Shown here: piece by piece, positions 1 to 10,197 of the stretch
How the letters are laid out: each line of letters starts with the position of its first letter
Numbering within the stretch: position 1 is the stretch's first letter
NCBI GenBank assembly: GCA_910587305.1
Contig: CAJUKV010000015.1
Location: 1 to 64,000 of the forward strand
From: an uncultured Lachnospiraceae bacterium
GTDB lineage: Bacteria; Bacillota; Clostridia; Lachnospirales; Lachnospiraceae
Direction: 5' to 3'
Length of the DNA: 64,000 bases
Position numbers and translations under genes: made by a program
Notes under the pieces: model-generated
Seen by the model: the letters and a program-made list of their open reading frames with translations, nothing else
What the model was told of the DNA's origin: nothing
Databases searched by the model: none

Positions 1-138
1 CCATAAACAGGGAGATTCAGCCATTTTACTTTTTAATAAGTGTTTAAAACGGGATATAAGTCTAGTCTTTTTTTACTCTTTGCTATACTTTTTTTATAAC
101 CAGGATAACAGCTTAGTTTGCAAGAATGGAGGATTCTT

Positions 139-1113
139 ATGATTGAGTTTCAAGACATTTGTAAAACCTATCGTGTAGCAAAGCGTCAGGCAGGTTTTAA
201 GAATGCCGTAAGGTCACTGTTTTCCCGTGAGTATGAGACCATACGCGCCTTAGACAATGTTAGTTTTTCCATTAAGGACGGAGACATCATAGGGTATATT
301 GGCCCAAACGGCGCCGGGAAGAGTACCACCGTAAAGGTGATGTGCGGTATCCTTACACCGGATTGCGGCATTTGCCGTGTGAATGGGAAAATTCCCTGGA
401 AAGAGCGAACCTCCCATGTAAAGGATATCGGTGTGGTTTTTGGGCAGCGGAGCCAGCTTTGGTGGGACGTACCGGTAATTGACAGTTTTGAACTTTTACG
501 GGATATGTACAGAATAGATGAAAAGCGTTACAGACGCAACTTGGATGAACTCACGTATCTTTTAGATCTTTCCGAACTCTTGAAAACCCCTGCAAGAAAT
601 TTGAGCTTAGGGCAGCGGATGCGGTGTGAAATTGCGGCTCCCCTGCTTCATGAGCCCAGGGTTCTTTTTTTGGATGAACCTACCATTGGACTCGATGCCG
701 TATCCAAAATTGCGGTTCGGCAGTTTATCAAAAAAATCAATGCGGAAAAGCGCACAACCATTGTGCTTACCACTCATGACATGCTGGATATCGAGGCTTT
801 GACAGAGCGGGTTTTGTTAATTGGACATGGCAAAATTCTTTTAGACGGAAGTTTGGATGAGCTAAAAAAACACACTTCCACGGATAAGAAAATAACCGTT
901 AAATACACAGGATGCGCCCCTTCCATTTCCCCCGGCATGAAGCTTTTACAGTCTAAGGGAAACCAGCTGACAATCTCTCTTAATCCTCATATTTTGCCGG
1001 TGTCCGACGCTATTGCGGCAATCGCCGCGCAGACCGACCTGTTAGACCTTTCCGTTACAGATGTTTCCACCGAAGAAGTGGTGGCAGCCCTTTATAAGGA
1101 GTATCAAATATGA
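139..1113 (+). CDS. ABC-2 exporter ATP-binding subunit
   Basis: ATPase of an ABC-2 type exporter. The Walker A motif GPNGAGKST is near residue 57, a Q-loop FGQRSQLWW follows, then the signature LSLGQRMR, Walker B VLFLDEPTIGLD and the H-loop TTHD. The FGQRxQLWW variant is typical of the COG4586 family, which pairs with COG4587 and COG3694 permeases, as the next two genes do here. The ATG at 139 has GGAGGA five bases upstream, so I prefer it to the in-frame TTG at 118. The stop overlaps the next gene as ATGA, implying translational coupling. Substrate unknown. Confidence 0.93.
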   Translation: MIEFQDICKTYRVAKRQAGFKNAVRSLFSREYETIRALDNVSFSIKDGDIIGYIGPNGAGKSTTVKVMCGILTPDCGICRVNGKIPWKERTSHVKDIGVVFGQRSQLWWDVPVIDSFELLRDMYRIDEKRYRRNLDELTYLLDLSELLKTPARNLSLGQRMRCEIAAPLLHEPRVLFLDEPTIGLDAVSKIAVRQFIKKINAEKRTTIVLTTHDMLDIEALTERVLLIGHGKILLDGSLDELKKHTSTDKKITVKYTGCAPSISPGMKLLQSKGNQLTISLNPHILPVSDAIAAIAAQTDLLDLSVTDVSTEEVVAALYKEYQI

Positions 1114-1907
1114 AATCTTATTTTTCCCTTTTCCGTATCCGTATGATAAATGGTCTGCAATATCGCGCCGTTGCGGCAGGCTCTATTCTTACCCGGTTTT
1201 GCTGGGGATTTATGGAAATTCTGACCTTTTTTGCAATTCATCAATCAGGAGGCAATTTTTCCATGACCTTTTCACAGACTGTCTCCTACATCTGGATACA
1301 GCAGGCTTTTATCCTGATGTATAATGTGATTGACGGAGACCAGGAAATCGAAGCTTCCGTTCAAGACGGGTCTATCGCTTATCAGCTGACCCAACCTATG
1401 AATTTATATGGGAATTGGTTTACCCAATGTCTGGCTAACAGACTCTCGCCCACTTTGCCAGGCTGTCTGCCGGTACTAATCCTTGCTATGCTGCTTCCCG
1501 CCCCATACCGGCTTTCTCTCCCTGCCGCCGCCACAATTTTTCTATTTTTTCTGTCAACTGTGCTGGCTCTTTTCGTCTCCGGCGCTATTGCCATGCTGAT
1601 GCATATTACCATGTTTTATACCACCTCCCAACGGGGAATGAAAATCATTGGCCGTGCGGTAACCGGCTTTTTTGCAGGCGGTTTGATTCCTCTTCCTTAT
1701 TTTCCGGAAGCTTTTCAAAAGGTGGTAAGTCTACTGCCCTTTGCGGCAACCCAAAGCACGCCGTTGCTGATTTACAGCGGCGCGTTGACAGGCAGGGACG
1801 CCCTGGCAGCCATAGGGCTGCAAATTTTCTGGATAGCTGTTTTGGGCGCTTTGGGATATTACGCTATGGCACGTACCTTAAAACGCGTTGTGGTACAAGG
1901 CGGCTAA
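1110..1907 (+). CDS. ABC-2 family exporter permease (first)
   Basis: Integral membrane protein of 265 residues with about six hydrophobic segments and little soluble sequence. It begins inside the stop of the ATPase gene (ATGA), so the two are surely one operon. Length and position fit the ABC-2 permease family that accompanies FGQRxQLWW-type ATPases (COG4587/PF06182, from memory). It probably forms the pore together with the following gene. The exported substrate cannot be told from the sequence. Confidence 0.85.
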   Translation: MKSYFSLFRIRMINGLQYRAVAAGSILTRFCWGFMEILTFFAIHQSGGNFSMTFSQTVSYIWIQQAFILMYNVIDGDQEIEASVQDGSIAYQLTQPMNLYGNWFTQCLANRLSPTLPGCLPVLILAMLLPAPYRLSLPAAATIFLFFLSTVLALFVSGAIAMLMHITMFYTTSQRGMKIIGRAVTGFFAGGLIPLPYFPEAFQKVVSLLPFAATQSTPLLIYSGALTGRDALAAIGLQIFWIAVLGALGYYAMARTLKRVVVQGG

Positions 1908-1989
1908 CGAAAGATTGAGAGCCGCCGGCGGGAATGAGGCATTCTCACCGAGTAAAACAGGGTTTGAACCCGGAAAGGAAATCTATCTT

Positions 1990-2766
1990 ATGAAATTTTA
2001 TTTAAGACTCTTCGGCTTAAATCTGAAAAGCCAGATGCAGTATAAGTTTTCTCTGTTTTTGTCCTGCCTGGGGCAGTTTATTACGGCGTTTACTTCCTTT
2101 TTCAGTATTAAGTTCATCTTTATGCGGACGGACGCCGTTGGCGAATTTACCTATGGGCAGGTATTGCTTTGCTTTTCCGTAATAATGCTCTCCTTTTCCA
2201 TAGGCGAGGCTGTGGGAGGCGGACTGGCGAATTTCCCTCGGATGGTCAATCTTGGTGAATTTGACCGCATATTAACCAGGCCCGGAAATCTTATTTTGCA
2301 GGTCATTATTCCCTTTTTTGACTTCACGCGTATAGGACTTCTGGCCCAGGGCGCTATTATGTTAGGGCTGGCAATTCCCAGATGCGGCGTCGCCTGGCGG
2401 GCTGACAAAATCATAGGACTGGTGTTGATGATTGTCTGCGGCGCCGTTTTGTTCTTCTGCCTGTTTATGTTTCAGGCGTCCTTTGCCTTTTTTACCATGA
2501 ACAGTCTGGATTTTTTAAATATTTTCACCTATGGCGCACGAGAGTTTGGCAGATATCCTTTTTCCGTTTATGGGAAAAAGATTCTCCATTTTTTGACCTT
2601 TTGTATTCCTTTGGCGCTGATTCAGTATTATCCTTTGCGGTTTTTGATTGACGAAAGGGCCCATCCGGCCGGGATGTTCCTTCCCTGCCTTTCGCTTCTT
2701 TTTATTTTGCCGTGCTATGCTTTGTTTCGGTTTGGCATACGCAGGTATAAATCCGCGGGCTCGTAG
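1990..2766 (+). CDS. ABC-2 family exporter permease (second)
   Basis: Second permease of the operon, 258 residues from the ATG at 1990, with about six membrane segments; it fits COG3694-type ABC-2 permeases. An in-frame ATG at 1888 would add 34 residues of non-hydrophobic sequence overlapping the previous gene. GGAAAGGA stands about ten bases before the 1990 start, which I prefer. The transcript probably ends in the hairpin-rich stretch after 2790. Confidence 0.82.
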   Translation: MKFYLRLFGLNLKSQMQYKFSLFLSCLGQFITAFTSFFSIKFIFMRTDAVGEFTYGQVLLCFSVIMLSFSIGEAVGGGLANFPRMVNLGEFDRILTRPGNLILQVIIPFFDFTRIGLLAQGAIMLGLAIPRCGVAWRADKIIGLVLMIVCGAVLFFCLFMFQASFAFFTMNSLDFLNIFTYGAREFGRYPFSVYGKKILHFLTFCIPLALIQYYPLRFLIDERAHPAGMFLPCLSLLFILPCYALFRFGIRRYKSAGS

Positions 2767-2793
2767 TCAGGCGTGACCGGACAGCGTAATCAA

Positions 2794-2867
2794 GCAGGGA
2801 AGATTTTCTCCCTGCTCGCCGCGCGGCCCGTGCGCCGTTTTAGCGGCATACTTCCTCTGCACGGGCC
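2794..2867. repeat. Paired-hairpin intergenic repeat, copy 1
   Basis: Hairpin GCAGGGA/TCCCTGC (2794-2815) followed by a second stem GGCCCGTGC (2825-2833) with GCACGGGCC (2859-2867). The module recurs, partly altered, at 51234-51393. It lies between convergent genes and may act as a bidirectional terminator (inference). Confidence 0.6.
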
Positions 2868-2882
2868 TGTGCATCAAACGTC

Positions 2883-3015
2883 GACACGCTTCGCGAATCG
2901 GCTTATTGCATAAAAAAGCTTCGGCAGTTTTGAGAAAAACTGCCGAAGCCTATGTCTTACACTAAAGAACTATCAATCGCTGCCGCGCTTCGCGAGACAG
3001 CTTATTGATGAAAAA
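2883..3015. repeat. Two copies of a short repeat around CGCTTCGCGA..GCTTATTG
   Basis: Near-matching units at 2883-2912 and 2973-3012 share a CGCTTCGCGA core followed by GCTTATTG and an A-rich end. A third copy lies at 50682-50711, just upstream of sigG. Origin unknown. Confidence 0.5.
2912..2949 (-). terminator. Rho-independent terminator of the 3043-3222 gene
   Basis: Perfect 14-bp stem (2918-2931 with 2936-2949), 4-nt loop, followed on the minus strand by six U (2912-2917). The orientation fits the minus-strand small gene. Confidence 0.85.
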
Positions 3016-3042
3016 ACAGCTTGAAAAAGTATATTACATTTT

Positions 3043-3222
3043 TTATTTTTCAATTAAAAGGGGAGGGTTTTGATATAATTTTCTTTCTATTGCCGCCTGT
3101 TCTATATCTAATTGTTCCATTACCGCTTCAATACCGCCTCTTTTTGCCTCTCTCCTGATTCGCTCAACAATTTCAAGTTGGACAAAAAGATTGATATTCA
3201 ATTCTTTTTCATTTGTTGGCAT
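3043..3222 (-). CDS. Small hypothetical protein (59 aa)
   Basis: Soluble, charged 59-residue protein beginning MPTNEKELNINLF and ending PPLLIEK; I do not recognise its family. AGGAGGTGA lies ten bases before the ATG at 3222. An ATG 24 bases further upstream contains that ribosome site and is unlikely to be used. The gene has its own terminator (2912-2949) and starts about 30 bases downstream of the tmRNA 3' end, so it may be expressed partly by readthrough. No membrane segment, signal peptide or cysteine motif is visible. Confidence 0.65.
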   Translation of the reverse strand: MPTNEKELNINLFVQLEIVERIRREAKRGGIEAVMEQLDIEQAAIERKLYQNPPLLIEK

Positions 3223-3250
3223 ATAGCGTTCACCTCCTCTGTTCATTTGC

Positions 3251-3597
3251 TGGAGCAGGCGGGAGTCGAACCCGCGTCCAAAGACCTATTCCCTGTCCTT
3301 CTACTATCATAGTCGATTATTTCGGGTAAACCCTCATTCCCTCCTGAACCAGGAAACCGACGCCCCGGTTCATTTGGTAGCTTCATGATACGCCCATGGG
3401 TGCAAAGCTTAGCCCATGTCGTTTCCTACATAGTCGATGCCCGGTTCCTTATGTGTAGGTGCATAGGGTCGGACAGCTGCCCTTAGGCAGCAAATGCTAA
3501 ATTATCTTCAGCGTTTATATTTATTTTTGCGATTTGACGCATCGCCTGCGGATAGCTTCTCCAGCTGCAAGATCCCTGTCGAAACCTTTACTACCCC
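3251..3597 (-). ncRNA. ssrA: Transfer-messenger RNA (tmRNA)
   Basis: Rescues stalled ribosomes together with SmpB. The ends form a tRNA-like acceptor: 5' GGGGTAG (3591-3597) pairs with 3' CTGCTCC (3252-3258) with two wobble pairs, then discriminator A. The T-arm GCGGG-TTCGACT-CCCGC is intact and CCA is not encoded. The tag reading frame (3530 down to 3483) encodes AKININAEDNLAFAA followed by TAA, ending in the hydrophobic residues expected of a protease tag. It sits just downstream of smpB, as in many Firmicutes. Confidence 0.96.
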
Positions 3598-3641
3598 GGA
3601 TAACTTTATTATAAGGGAAAGCCGCCAAAAATGCAACCTCC

Positions 3642-4109
3642 TTACGCCCGTAATCTTATCTTCAGCTCCTTTTCCGCCTCACGTCTCTGATCCTTTTTGG
3701 CAATATCCTGCCGTTTATCATAGAGCTTTTTGCCTTTGGCAAGGCCAATCTCAATCTTGGCCCTTCCATCGCTGAAATAAACCTGCAGGGGAACGATTGT
3801 GTATCCTTTTTCCGAGCTGTCGCCAATCAGCTTTCGGATTTGCTGTTTATGCAAAAGCAGTTTTTTTACCCGCAAAGGATCTTTATTAAAAATATTCCCT
3901 TTTTCGTAAGGGCTTATGTGCATACCATAAATAAACGCTTCTCCGTTTTCAAGGCGGATAAACGCCTCCTTGATGCTGCACTTTCCCATCCGCAGGGATT
4001 TCACCTCCGTTCCATGCAAAACCAGACCCGCCTCATATTTTTCTTCTATAAAATAATCATGGTATGCTTTTTTGTTGTTTGCCACCAGCTTTTTGTCTTC
4101 CTTCGCCAT
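3642..4109 (-). CDS. smpB: SsrA-binding protein SmpB
   Basis: Binds tmRNA and delivers it to stalled ribosomes. The 155-residue sequence carries the family's [17 protein letters not shown] and GTEVKSLR blocks, the [11 protein letters not shown] region, and the basic tail with KGKKLYDKR that reaches the decoding centre. Start: ATG at 4109 with GGAAAGGA about ten bases upstream; an in-frame TTG six bases earlier is possible. It sits between rnr and ssrA, so the whole trans-translation and mRNA-decay set is contiguous. Confidence 0.97.
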   Translation of the reverse strand: MAKEDKKLVANNKKAYHDYFIEEKYEAGLVLHGTEVKSLRMGKCSIKEAFIRLENGEAFIYGMHISPYEKGNIFNKDPLRVKKLLLHKQQIRKLIGDSSEKGYTIVPLQVYFSDGRAKIEIGLAKGKKLYDKRQDIAKKDQRREAEKELKIRLRA

Positions 4110-4198
4110 AACCAACTATTCCTTTCCGGATTAACCTTTATTTTACAGCATATTTCCCTTTCACCTGTATATTTTCCTGCCGTTTGTGACAGAACAGG

Positions 4199-6349
4199 TT
4201 AAACCTGATCTTCCTCGGGCGCCCACACGAACTCTATGCTTTTTTGCAGATAATCCACACCATCTACCATAATTCTGATTTTCTGCCCCAGCTTAAAGCT
4301 TCTGCCCGTATCCCTTCCCGTCATTTCATAGGCTTCTTCATTATAATAGTAATAATCCCCGACAAGACGGGAGACATGAATCATTCCCTCTACGGTATTT
4401 GCCAGCTCCACATAGATTCCCCAGGCCGTAATCCCGGATATCACGCCTTCGTAAATCTCGCCGATTTTGCGCTCCATAAATTGTACTTTTTTCAGCTTTT
4501 CCGTCTCCCTCTCGGCTTCGTCGGCCCGGCGTTCCGTCTCGGAAGCATGTTTGGTTATCTCAGGGAGAATTTCATGGTAATGGGCCATCCTCTCTTCCCC
4601 CATCCTTCCCCGAAGCTGCTCTTTGATAATCCGGTGAATCTGCAAATCCGGATACCTTCTGATAGGGGATGTAAAATGACAGTAAAACTGGCAAGCCAAC
4701 CCGAAATGTCCGGTACAGTCTACCCCATACTTAGCCCGCTTCATACTTCGAAGGGTAAGTCTGCTGATTAACGCCTCCTCCTTCGTTCCTTCTATCTTTC
4801 CCAAGAGCTTTTGTATTTCTTTGGGATGTATTTCATTGTCTCCGCTTTTTACTTTCACATAGTAGCCGAAATTATTGATAAAGGTTCCCAGCTTTAAAAT
4901 CTTTTCCGGATCCGGGTAGTCATGGGTTCTGTACACGAAGGGCACTTCCATCCAATAGTAATGCTGCGCCACCGTTTCGTTGGCAACCAGCATGAAATCC
5001 TCTATGATTTTCGTGGCGGCGTTCCTCTCATAGGGTTTTATGGAAACCGGACGCCCATTTTCATCCAGGGTAATCTTACTTTCCGGAAAATCAAAATCTA
5101 TGGAACCCCTTTTTTTTCTTTTTGTTCTTATCAGATCCGCCAGCTCCTTCATCAAAAAGAACATAGGGGTTAATTCTTCAAATTTTTTTAACGCATCCGC
5201 ATCCTGTTCCAAAATTTTATTCACATCCGTATAGGACATTCTCCGGTCCACACAGATAACCGTTTCCGCGATCTCGTAATCCATCACTTCTCCCTTTTGG
5301 TTCAGGGTCATCAGACAGCTTAAGGCGAGCCTGTCCTCGCCCATGTTTAAAGAACAGATTCCATTCGACAGGGTATGAGGCAGCATTGGAATCACCCTGT
5401 CCACTAGATAGACGCTGGTTCCACGGTTAAGAGCCTCGTGATCTAAGGCTGAATTTTCCTGTACATAGTTGGCTACATCCGCAATGTGCACGCCTAAGAA
5501 ATATTTATCCCCTTCTTTTGAAAGACTGACAGCATCGTCCAAATCTTTTGCATCCTCGCCGTCAATGGTTACCATCCGCACCTTCCGCAGATCTTTGCGT
5601 CCTTCCATATCCATAGCGCTTACAGGCTTCGCCACACGCGACGCCTGGTTTAGCATCTTTTCCGAAAACTCTATGGGCAGATCAAAGCCCTTTGCAATGG
5701 AAAGGATATCCACACCCGGGTCATTTACATGCCCCAATATTTCAATCACCTTTCCCTCCGGCTTATGTTTATTGTCCCCATAGTCGGTTAATTCCACTAC
5801 CACCTTATGACCTGTGACCGCTCCTTTAGAACGCTCTCCCGGCACGAAAATATCGGAAGTGATTTTGTCATTATCGGGGATTACAAAGCCAAAGCCCCCG
5901 GCCCTGTCAAAGGTTCCGACCACCTGCGTAAGACCATGGGAAAGGATAGCGGTGATTTGGGCTTCCTGCCTTTTCCCATGCTGCTCCTTTAAAAGCGCCA
6001 CCCTTACCTTATCCTTGTGAAAAGCGCCGTTTATATTTTCCTCCGGTATAAAAAGATCCTGCTCACGGCCTTCGATTTCCACAAATCCAAATCCCCTTGG
6101 ATTGCTGATAAAGGTGCCCTCCAAGCCGGCCGCCGCGCCGTCGCCTTTGCTGTATTTTCCTCTCTTGCTAACCTGAAGCTTCCCTTCTTCCAGCAGTTCT
6201 TTCAATAAGTCTTTCAGCTCCTGCCTTTCTTCGGCTTCCACCTGCATAAAAAGGGCCAATTCCTTTTCCTTCATAGGAACATAGAAATCCCCTTCCACCA
6301 GCTCACATATCAGTTTTTTTCGCTTATCGCGAATTTCATTTCTATTAAT
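4199..6349 (-). CDS. rnr: Ribonuclease R, probable AUU start
   Basis: 3'-5' exoribonuclease of the RNB family, working with tmRNA/SmpB and degrading structured RNA. Visible are an N-terminal winged-helix region, cold-shock domains (EGTFISNPRGFGFVEIEG), the RNB core with DGEDAKDLDDAVS and HIADVANYV, and a C-terminal S1 domain (GEIYEGVISGITAWGIYVE). The only in-frame ATG upstream (6436) lies inside the secG terminator hairpin, and the next ATG (6274) would remove part of the N-terminal domain. AAAGGAG stands seven bases before ATT 6349 and four before ATT 6352, so an AUU start is the best reading; this gives 716 residues. Confidence 0.93.
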   Translation of the reverse strand: MNRNEIRDKRKKLICELVEGDFYVPMKEKELALFMQVEAEERQELKDLLKELLEEGKLQVSKRGKYSKGDGAAAGLEGTFISNPRGFGFVEIEGREQDLFIPEENINGAFHKDKVRVALLKEQHGKRQEAQITAILSHGLTQVVGTFDRAGGFGFVIPDNDKITSDIFVPGERSKGAVTGHKVVVELTDYGDNKHKPEGKVIEILGHVNDPGVDILSIAKGFDLPIEFSEKMLNQASRVAKPVSAMDMEGRKDLRKVRMVTIDGEDAKDLDDAVSLSKEGDKYFLGVHIADVANYVQENSALDHEALNRGTSVYLVDRVIPMLPHTLSNGICSLNMGEDRLALSCLMTLNQKGEVMDYEIAETVICVDRRMSYTDVNKILEQDADALKKFEELTPMFFLMKELADLIRTKRKKRGSIDFDFPESKITLDENGRPVSIKPYERNAATKIIEDFMLVANETVAQHYYWMEVPFVYRTHDYPDPEKILKLGTFINNFGYYVKVKSGDNEIHPKEIQKLLGKIEGTKEEALISRLTLRSMKRAKYGVDCTGHFGLACQFYCHFTSPIRRYPDLQIHRIIKEQLRGRMGEERMAHYHEILPEITKHASETERRADEAERETEKLKKVQFMERKIGEIYEGVISGITAWGIYVELANTVEGMIHVSRLVGDYYYYNEEAYEMTGRDTGRSFKLGQKIRIMVDGVDYLQKSIEFVWAPEEDQV

Positions 6350-6425
6350 AATCTTGCTCCTTTCATGGCCTGCGAATTTATACAATAAAAACGTATGAGC
6401 CAGGCACAAAAAAACGAAAAGGACT

Positions 6426-6459
6426 AAAAAAGGCATTCTCTTACAAGAATGCCTTTTTT
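6426..6459 (-). terminator. Terminator after secG
   Basis: Stem AGGCATTCT/AGAATGCCT (6431-6439 with 6446-6454), 6-nt loop, flanked by A and T runs on both sides. On the minus strand it follows secG by a few bases, yet rnr starts only 75 bases further on, so some readthrough is likely. Confidence 0.8.
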
Positions 6460-6464
6460 AAATC

Positions 6465-6704
6465 CTAAAATACATTAAGATTTAAAATTATCGTAAGCGC
6501 CATAAAACCAATGGCCAGATACTTGGTAATCTTCACAAGCTTTCCTTCCATAGAACGCCCTTTGTTTTTACCCCAGTATGTTTCCGCCGCACCGCTTATA
6601 GCTCCCAATCCTGCCGATTTGCCTTCCTGCATCAAAACCAGTACCGTTAATCCAATACATATCAATATAAAAATCACTTGAAGTACAATTCTCAGTACAC
6701 CCAT
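6465..6704 (-). CDS. secG: Preprotein translocase subunit SecG
   Basis: Small membrane subunit of the SecYEG channel. It has two transmembrane segments (about 5-23 and 58-76) separated by the family motif VLMQEGKSAGLGAISGAAETYWGKNKGRSMEG. Usual length for the family (79 aa). The ATG has AGGAGG eight bases upstream. The secG-rnr-smpB order is conserved in Firmicutes. Confidence 0.95.
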   Translation of the reverse strand: MGVLRIVLQVIFILICIGLTVLVLMQEGKSAGLGAISGAAETYWGKNKGRSMEGKLVKITKYLAIGFMALTIILNLNVF

Positions 6705-6831
6705 CTTTCAAACCTCCTGCATAAAACACCTAACGCCAAACAAAAGTTAGCATAACATATTATGGAATATATTTCAAGTGTTTTATTTTGTTGTTACCCA
6801 ATATCGGCAGAGCAAATTTTTCCTGTAGCTG

Positions 6832-8466
6832 TTACTGCTGTGCCGGCGCTGCGCCCTCCGGGGCCGGGGACGCCGCCTCCTGTGCGGGCGCATTTTCCGC
6901 AACCGCTTCCGTCAAAATTCCGTCCGGGGTTGTAACGTAAGCTGTGCCCTCAATTTCAACAGCCTGATTTCTTACCAGTGCGCCTGCAGCGTCAAAATAG
7001 TAGGGCTGCTTGTCTATCTCGTAAACGCCTGTCACGATATGGCCGTTCGCATCTGCATAGTAGGTCTTATCCGCCGCCGTAAACCAGCCGGTAACCATCT
7101 GACCGTTTGCAGGGTCATAATAGTAGCTTCCATCTTCTCTTGCCACCATTCCGGTTGTCATAACGCCCTCAGGGTTAAAGAAATAATTCTGTTTGTCAAT
7201 CACCACCGCTCCGGTTACCATATGGCCGTCGTCGGGAGAGAGATAATGGCGGCCCTTGGCGTCATCCAAAAAGCCTCTCACCTTACCGCCCGTAGAGGGA
7301 TCGTAGTAAAATGTCCCGTTTTCAAGGCTTACCCAGCCGTGCTGGCGAATGCCGTCAGCACTGAAAAGATATTCCACATTGTCAATCACCTGTCCGCCTG
7401 TGAGCATATGGCCGTCCGTTCTGTCAAAGAAATAGAAATTCCCCTTATCATCGCTGAGCCATTCCCGCTTCATGGTTCCGTTGCTTGAAGGGTCATAAAA
7501 ATATTTTGCTTCGCCAATGTTCACCCAGCCGGAAGTCTTAATTCCGTCTGTTGTAAAATAGTAGTCTCCGCCGTCAATATGGCACTGGCCTCTTGCAATA
7601 CTTCCGTCCTGAGGGGACAGATAATAGTCTCCGGTCTGGTCCGTGAACCAGCCTCTTACCAGATTTCCCGCGCCGTCCAAAAAGTATTTCGTGTCATTAT
7701 ACGCTACCCAGCCTTTTTGCATTTTCCAGTTGCTGTAAAAGCGCACGTTGCCGTTATGCTCGATAAAGCCTTCCGGAATAATCAGCTGGCTGTAGTCTTT
7801 ATACTGATAATTCACATCCACACGTCCGCCGACGCCGCCAACGTTTCCATGGCTGGAATACTGCCAGAAACAGACATTGTTGTTATAATCACAGCTGGAA
7901 TTGTACTGGGCCACCCATTTATCCCAGCCTGCGTTCGCCATCTTATCTCTGAACATATTGCGGCTGGAATATACCATGGGATAATACCCTGCCGCGTCTA
8001 TCGTTGTGCAAAAAGCATTTACAATATCGATCAGCTGCTGGTTGGAAAGTCCCTTGTGACATTTATCCTCAATATCAAAAACAATTGGGAAGTTTACGGT
8101 GTAGGGCGCTATCCACTGCAAAACCAAATTGGCTTCGTTTACCGCCTGCTCAGGCGTTACCGCATAGGAGTAAAGATATACGCCTGTCTTAAGCCCTGCC
8201 GCCTGCGCTCCCGTAATGTTAGCCGCAAACTGCGGATCTACGCCGCTGTTGGTACTTCCCACCTTGATGAAGGTAAATTTCATACCGGACGCCGCTACCT
8301 GTCCCCAATTTACCGCGCCATTGTGCTTGGATACGTCGATTCCCTGGGCAATCGCCCCGTTTGACGTCACCGCAAGCGCTTCCCCTGCGGGAGCCATACC
8401 TAGCATTGCCACTGTAAGCAGCCCTGCGCAAAATCTGCCAAGGGCTTTTTTCCAATTCTTTTTCAT
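6832..8466 (-). CDS. Secreted GH25 lysozyme with C-terminal wall-binding repeats
   Basis: N-acetylmuramidase of glycoside hydrolase family 25. A signal peptide (basic start MKKNWKKALGR, hydrophobic core, ALA near residue 32) precedes the GH25 domain, roughly residues 38-225, with GIDVSKHNGAVNWGQV and the catalytic FDIED. The rest consists of about twelve Trp/Tyr/Gly-rich repeats of about 20 residues (GWV..ngt.YYydp..G.m) of the choline-binding or glucan-binding type, and an Ala/Pro/Glu tail. GAGGAAAAG stands six bases before the ATG. It probably remodels or lyses peptidoglycan at the cell surface; it could also act on competitors. Confidence 0.93.
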   Translation of the reverse strand: MKKNWKKALGRFCAGLLTVAMLGMAPAGEALAVTSNGAIAQGIDVSKHNGAVNWGQVAASGMKFTFIKVGSTNSGVDPQFAANITGAQAAGLKTGVYLYSYAVTPEQAVNEANLVLQWIAPYTVNFPIVFDIEDKCHKGLSNQQLIDIVNAFCTTIDAAGYYPMVYSSRNMFRDKMANAGWDKWVAQYNSSCDYNNNVCFWQYSSHGNVGGVGGRVDVNYQYKDYSQLIIPEGFIEHNGNVRFYSNWKMQKGWVAYNDTKYFLDGAGNLVRGWFTDQTGDYYLSPQDGSIARGQCHIDGGDYYFTTDGIKTSGWVNIGEAKYFYDPSSNGTMKREWLSDDKGNFYFFDRTDGHMLTGGQVIDNVEYLFSADGIRQHGWVSLENGTFYYDPSTGGKVRGFLDDAKGRHYLSPDDGHMVTGAVVIDKQNYFFNPEGVMTTGMVAREDGSYYYDPANGQMVTGWFTAADKTYYADANGHIVTGVYEIDKQPYYFDAAGALVRNQAVEIEGTAYVTTPDGILTEAVAENAPAQEAASPAPEGAAPAQQ

Positions 8467-8663
8467 TCGTTCTTTTCCTCTCTCTTCCTGTGTTCCTTAC
8501 GCATTTTCGTCTGCGTTTTCGCCTGTTATTGTGTATTTTAGCCCCTTCGCCGGACTCTTTGCCTGTGTTTTTCAACCTCTCATTTGCCTTTGTCTTTTCT
8601 CTGCCGTTTTTCACAGGCAACTATCCGTCAGCGCACTTTCCGGACAGGGCCATGTTTGCACTA

Positions 8664-8753
8664 TGCCTACTTGCATTATACATACTTGTATTATGCCTAT
8701 TTGCATTGTACAGATTCTTCTTGCGCATGTCCGCATTATGCCTACCTGCCCGG
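8664..8753. repeat. Degenerate 15-bp tandem repeat in the lysozyme-enolase gap
   Basis: The 303-base gap 8467-8769 holds about six degenerate copies of a 15-bp unit, the clearest being TGCCTACTTGCATTA and TACATACTTGTATTA. The remaining part should hold the minus-strand lysozyme promoter, but I see no convincing -35/-10 pair. I see no gene in the gap. Confidence 0.55.
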
Positions 8754-8769
8754 CTTGTTGCCCGTAAAA

Positions 8770-10101
<1,332 letters not shown>

Positions 10102-10123
10102 CTAAACAAAAATTTTATAAGTA

Positions 10124-10152
10124 TTGTATCCGCTTTTGTAACTTGGTATACT
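10124..10152 (+). promoter_or_regulatory. SigA-type promoter of the PMT-family gene
   Basis: TTGTAT (10124-10129), 17-base spacer, TATACT (10147-10152), about 45 bases before the ATG at 10198. Confidence 0.7.
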
Positions 10153-10197
10153 ATCTTTGGTTCTGCTTTCAATATTATTTACGGAGGTTTTCAGGCC

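Noticed and set aside
6352..6436. ATG-started N-terminal extension of RNase R (MPFLVLFVFLCLAHTF...)
   Set aside because: The ATG is inside the secG terminator hairpin, the extension is hydrophobic and unlike RNase R, and no ribosome site precedes it.
7039..8364. Long open frames antisense to the lysozyme gene
   Set aside because: They arise from the repeated GC-biased codons of the wall-binding repeats; they lack ribosome sites and the opposite strand encodes a clear GH25 protein.
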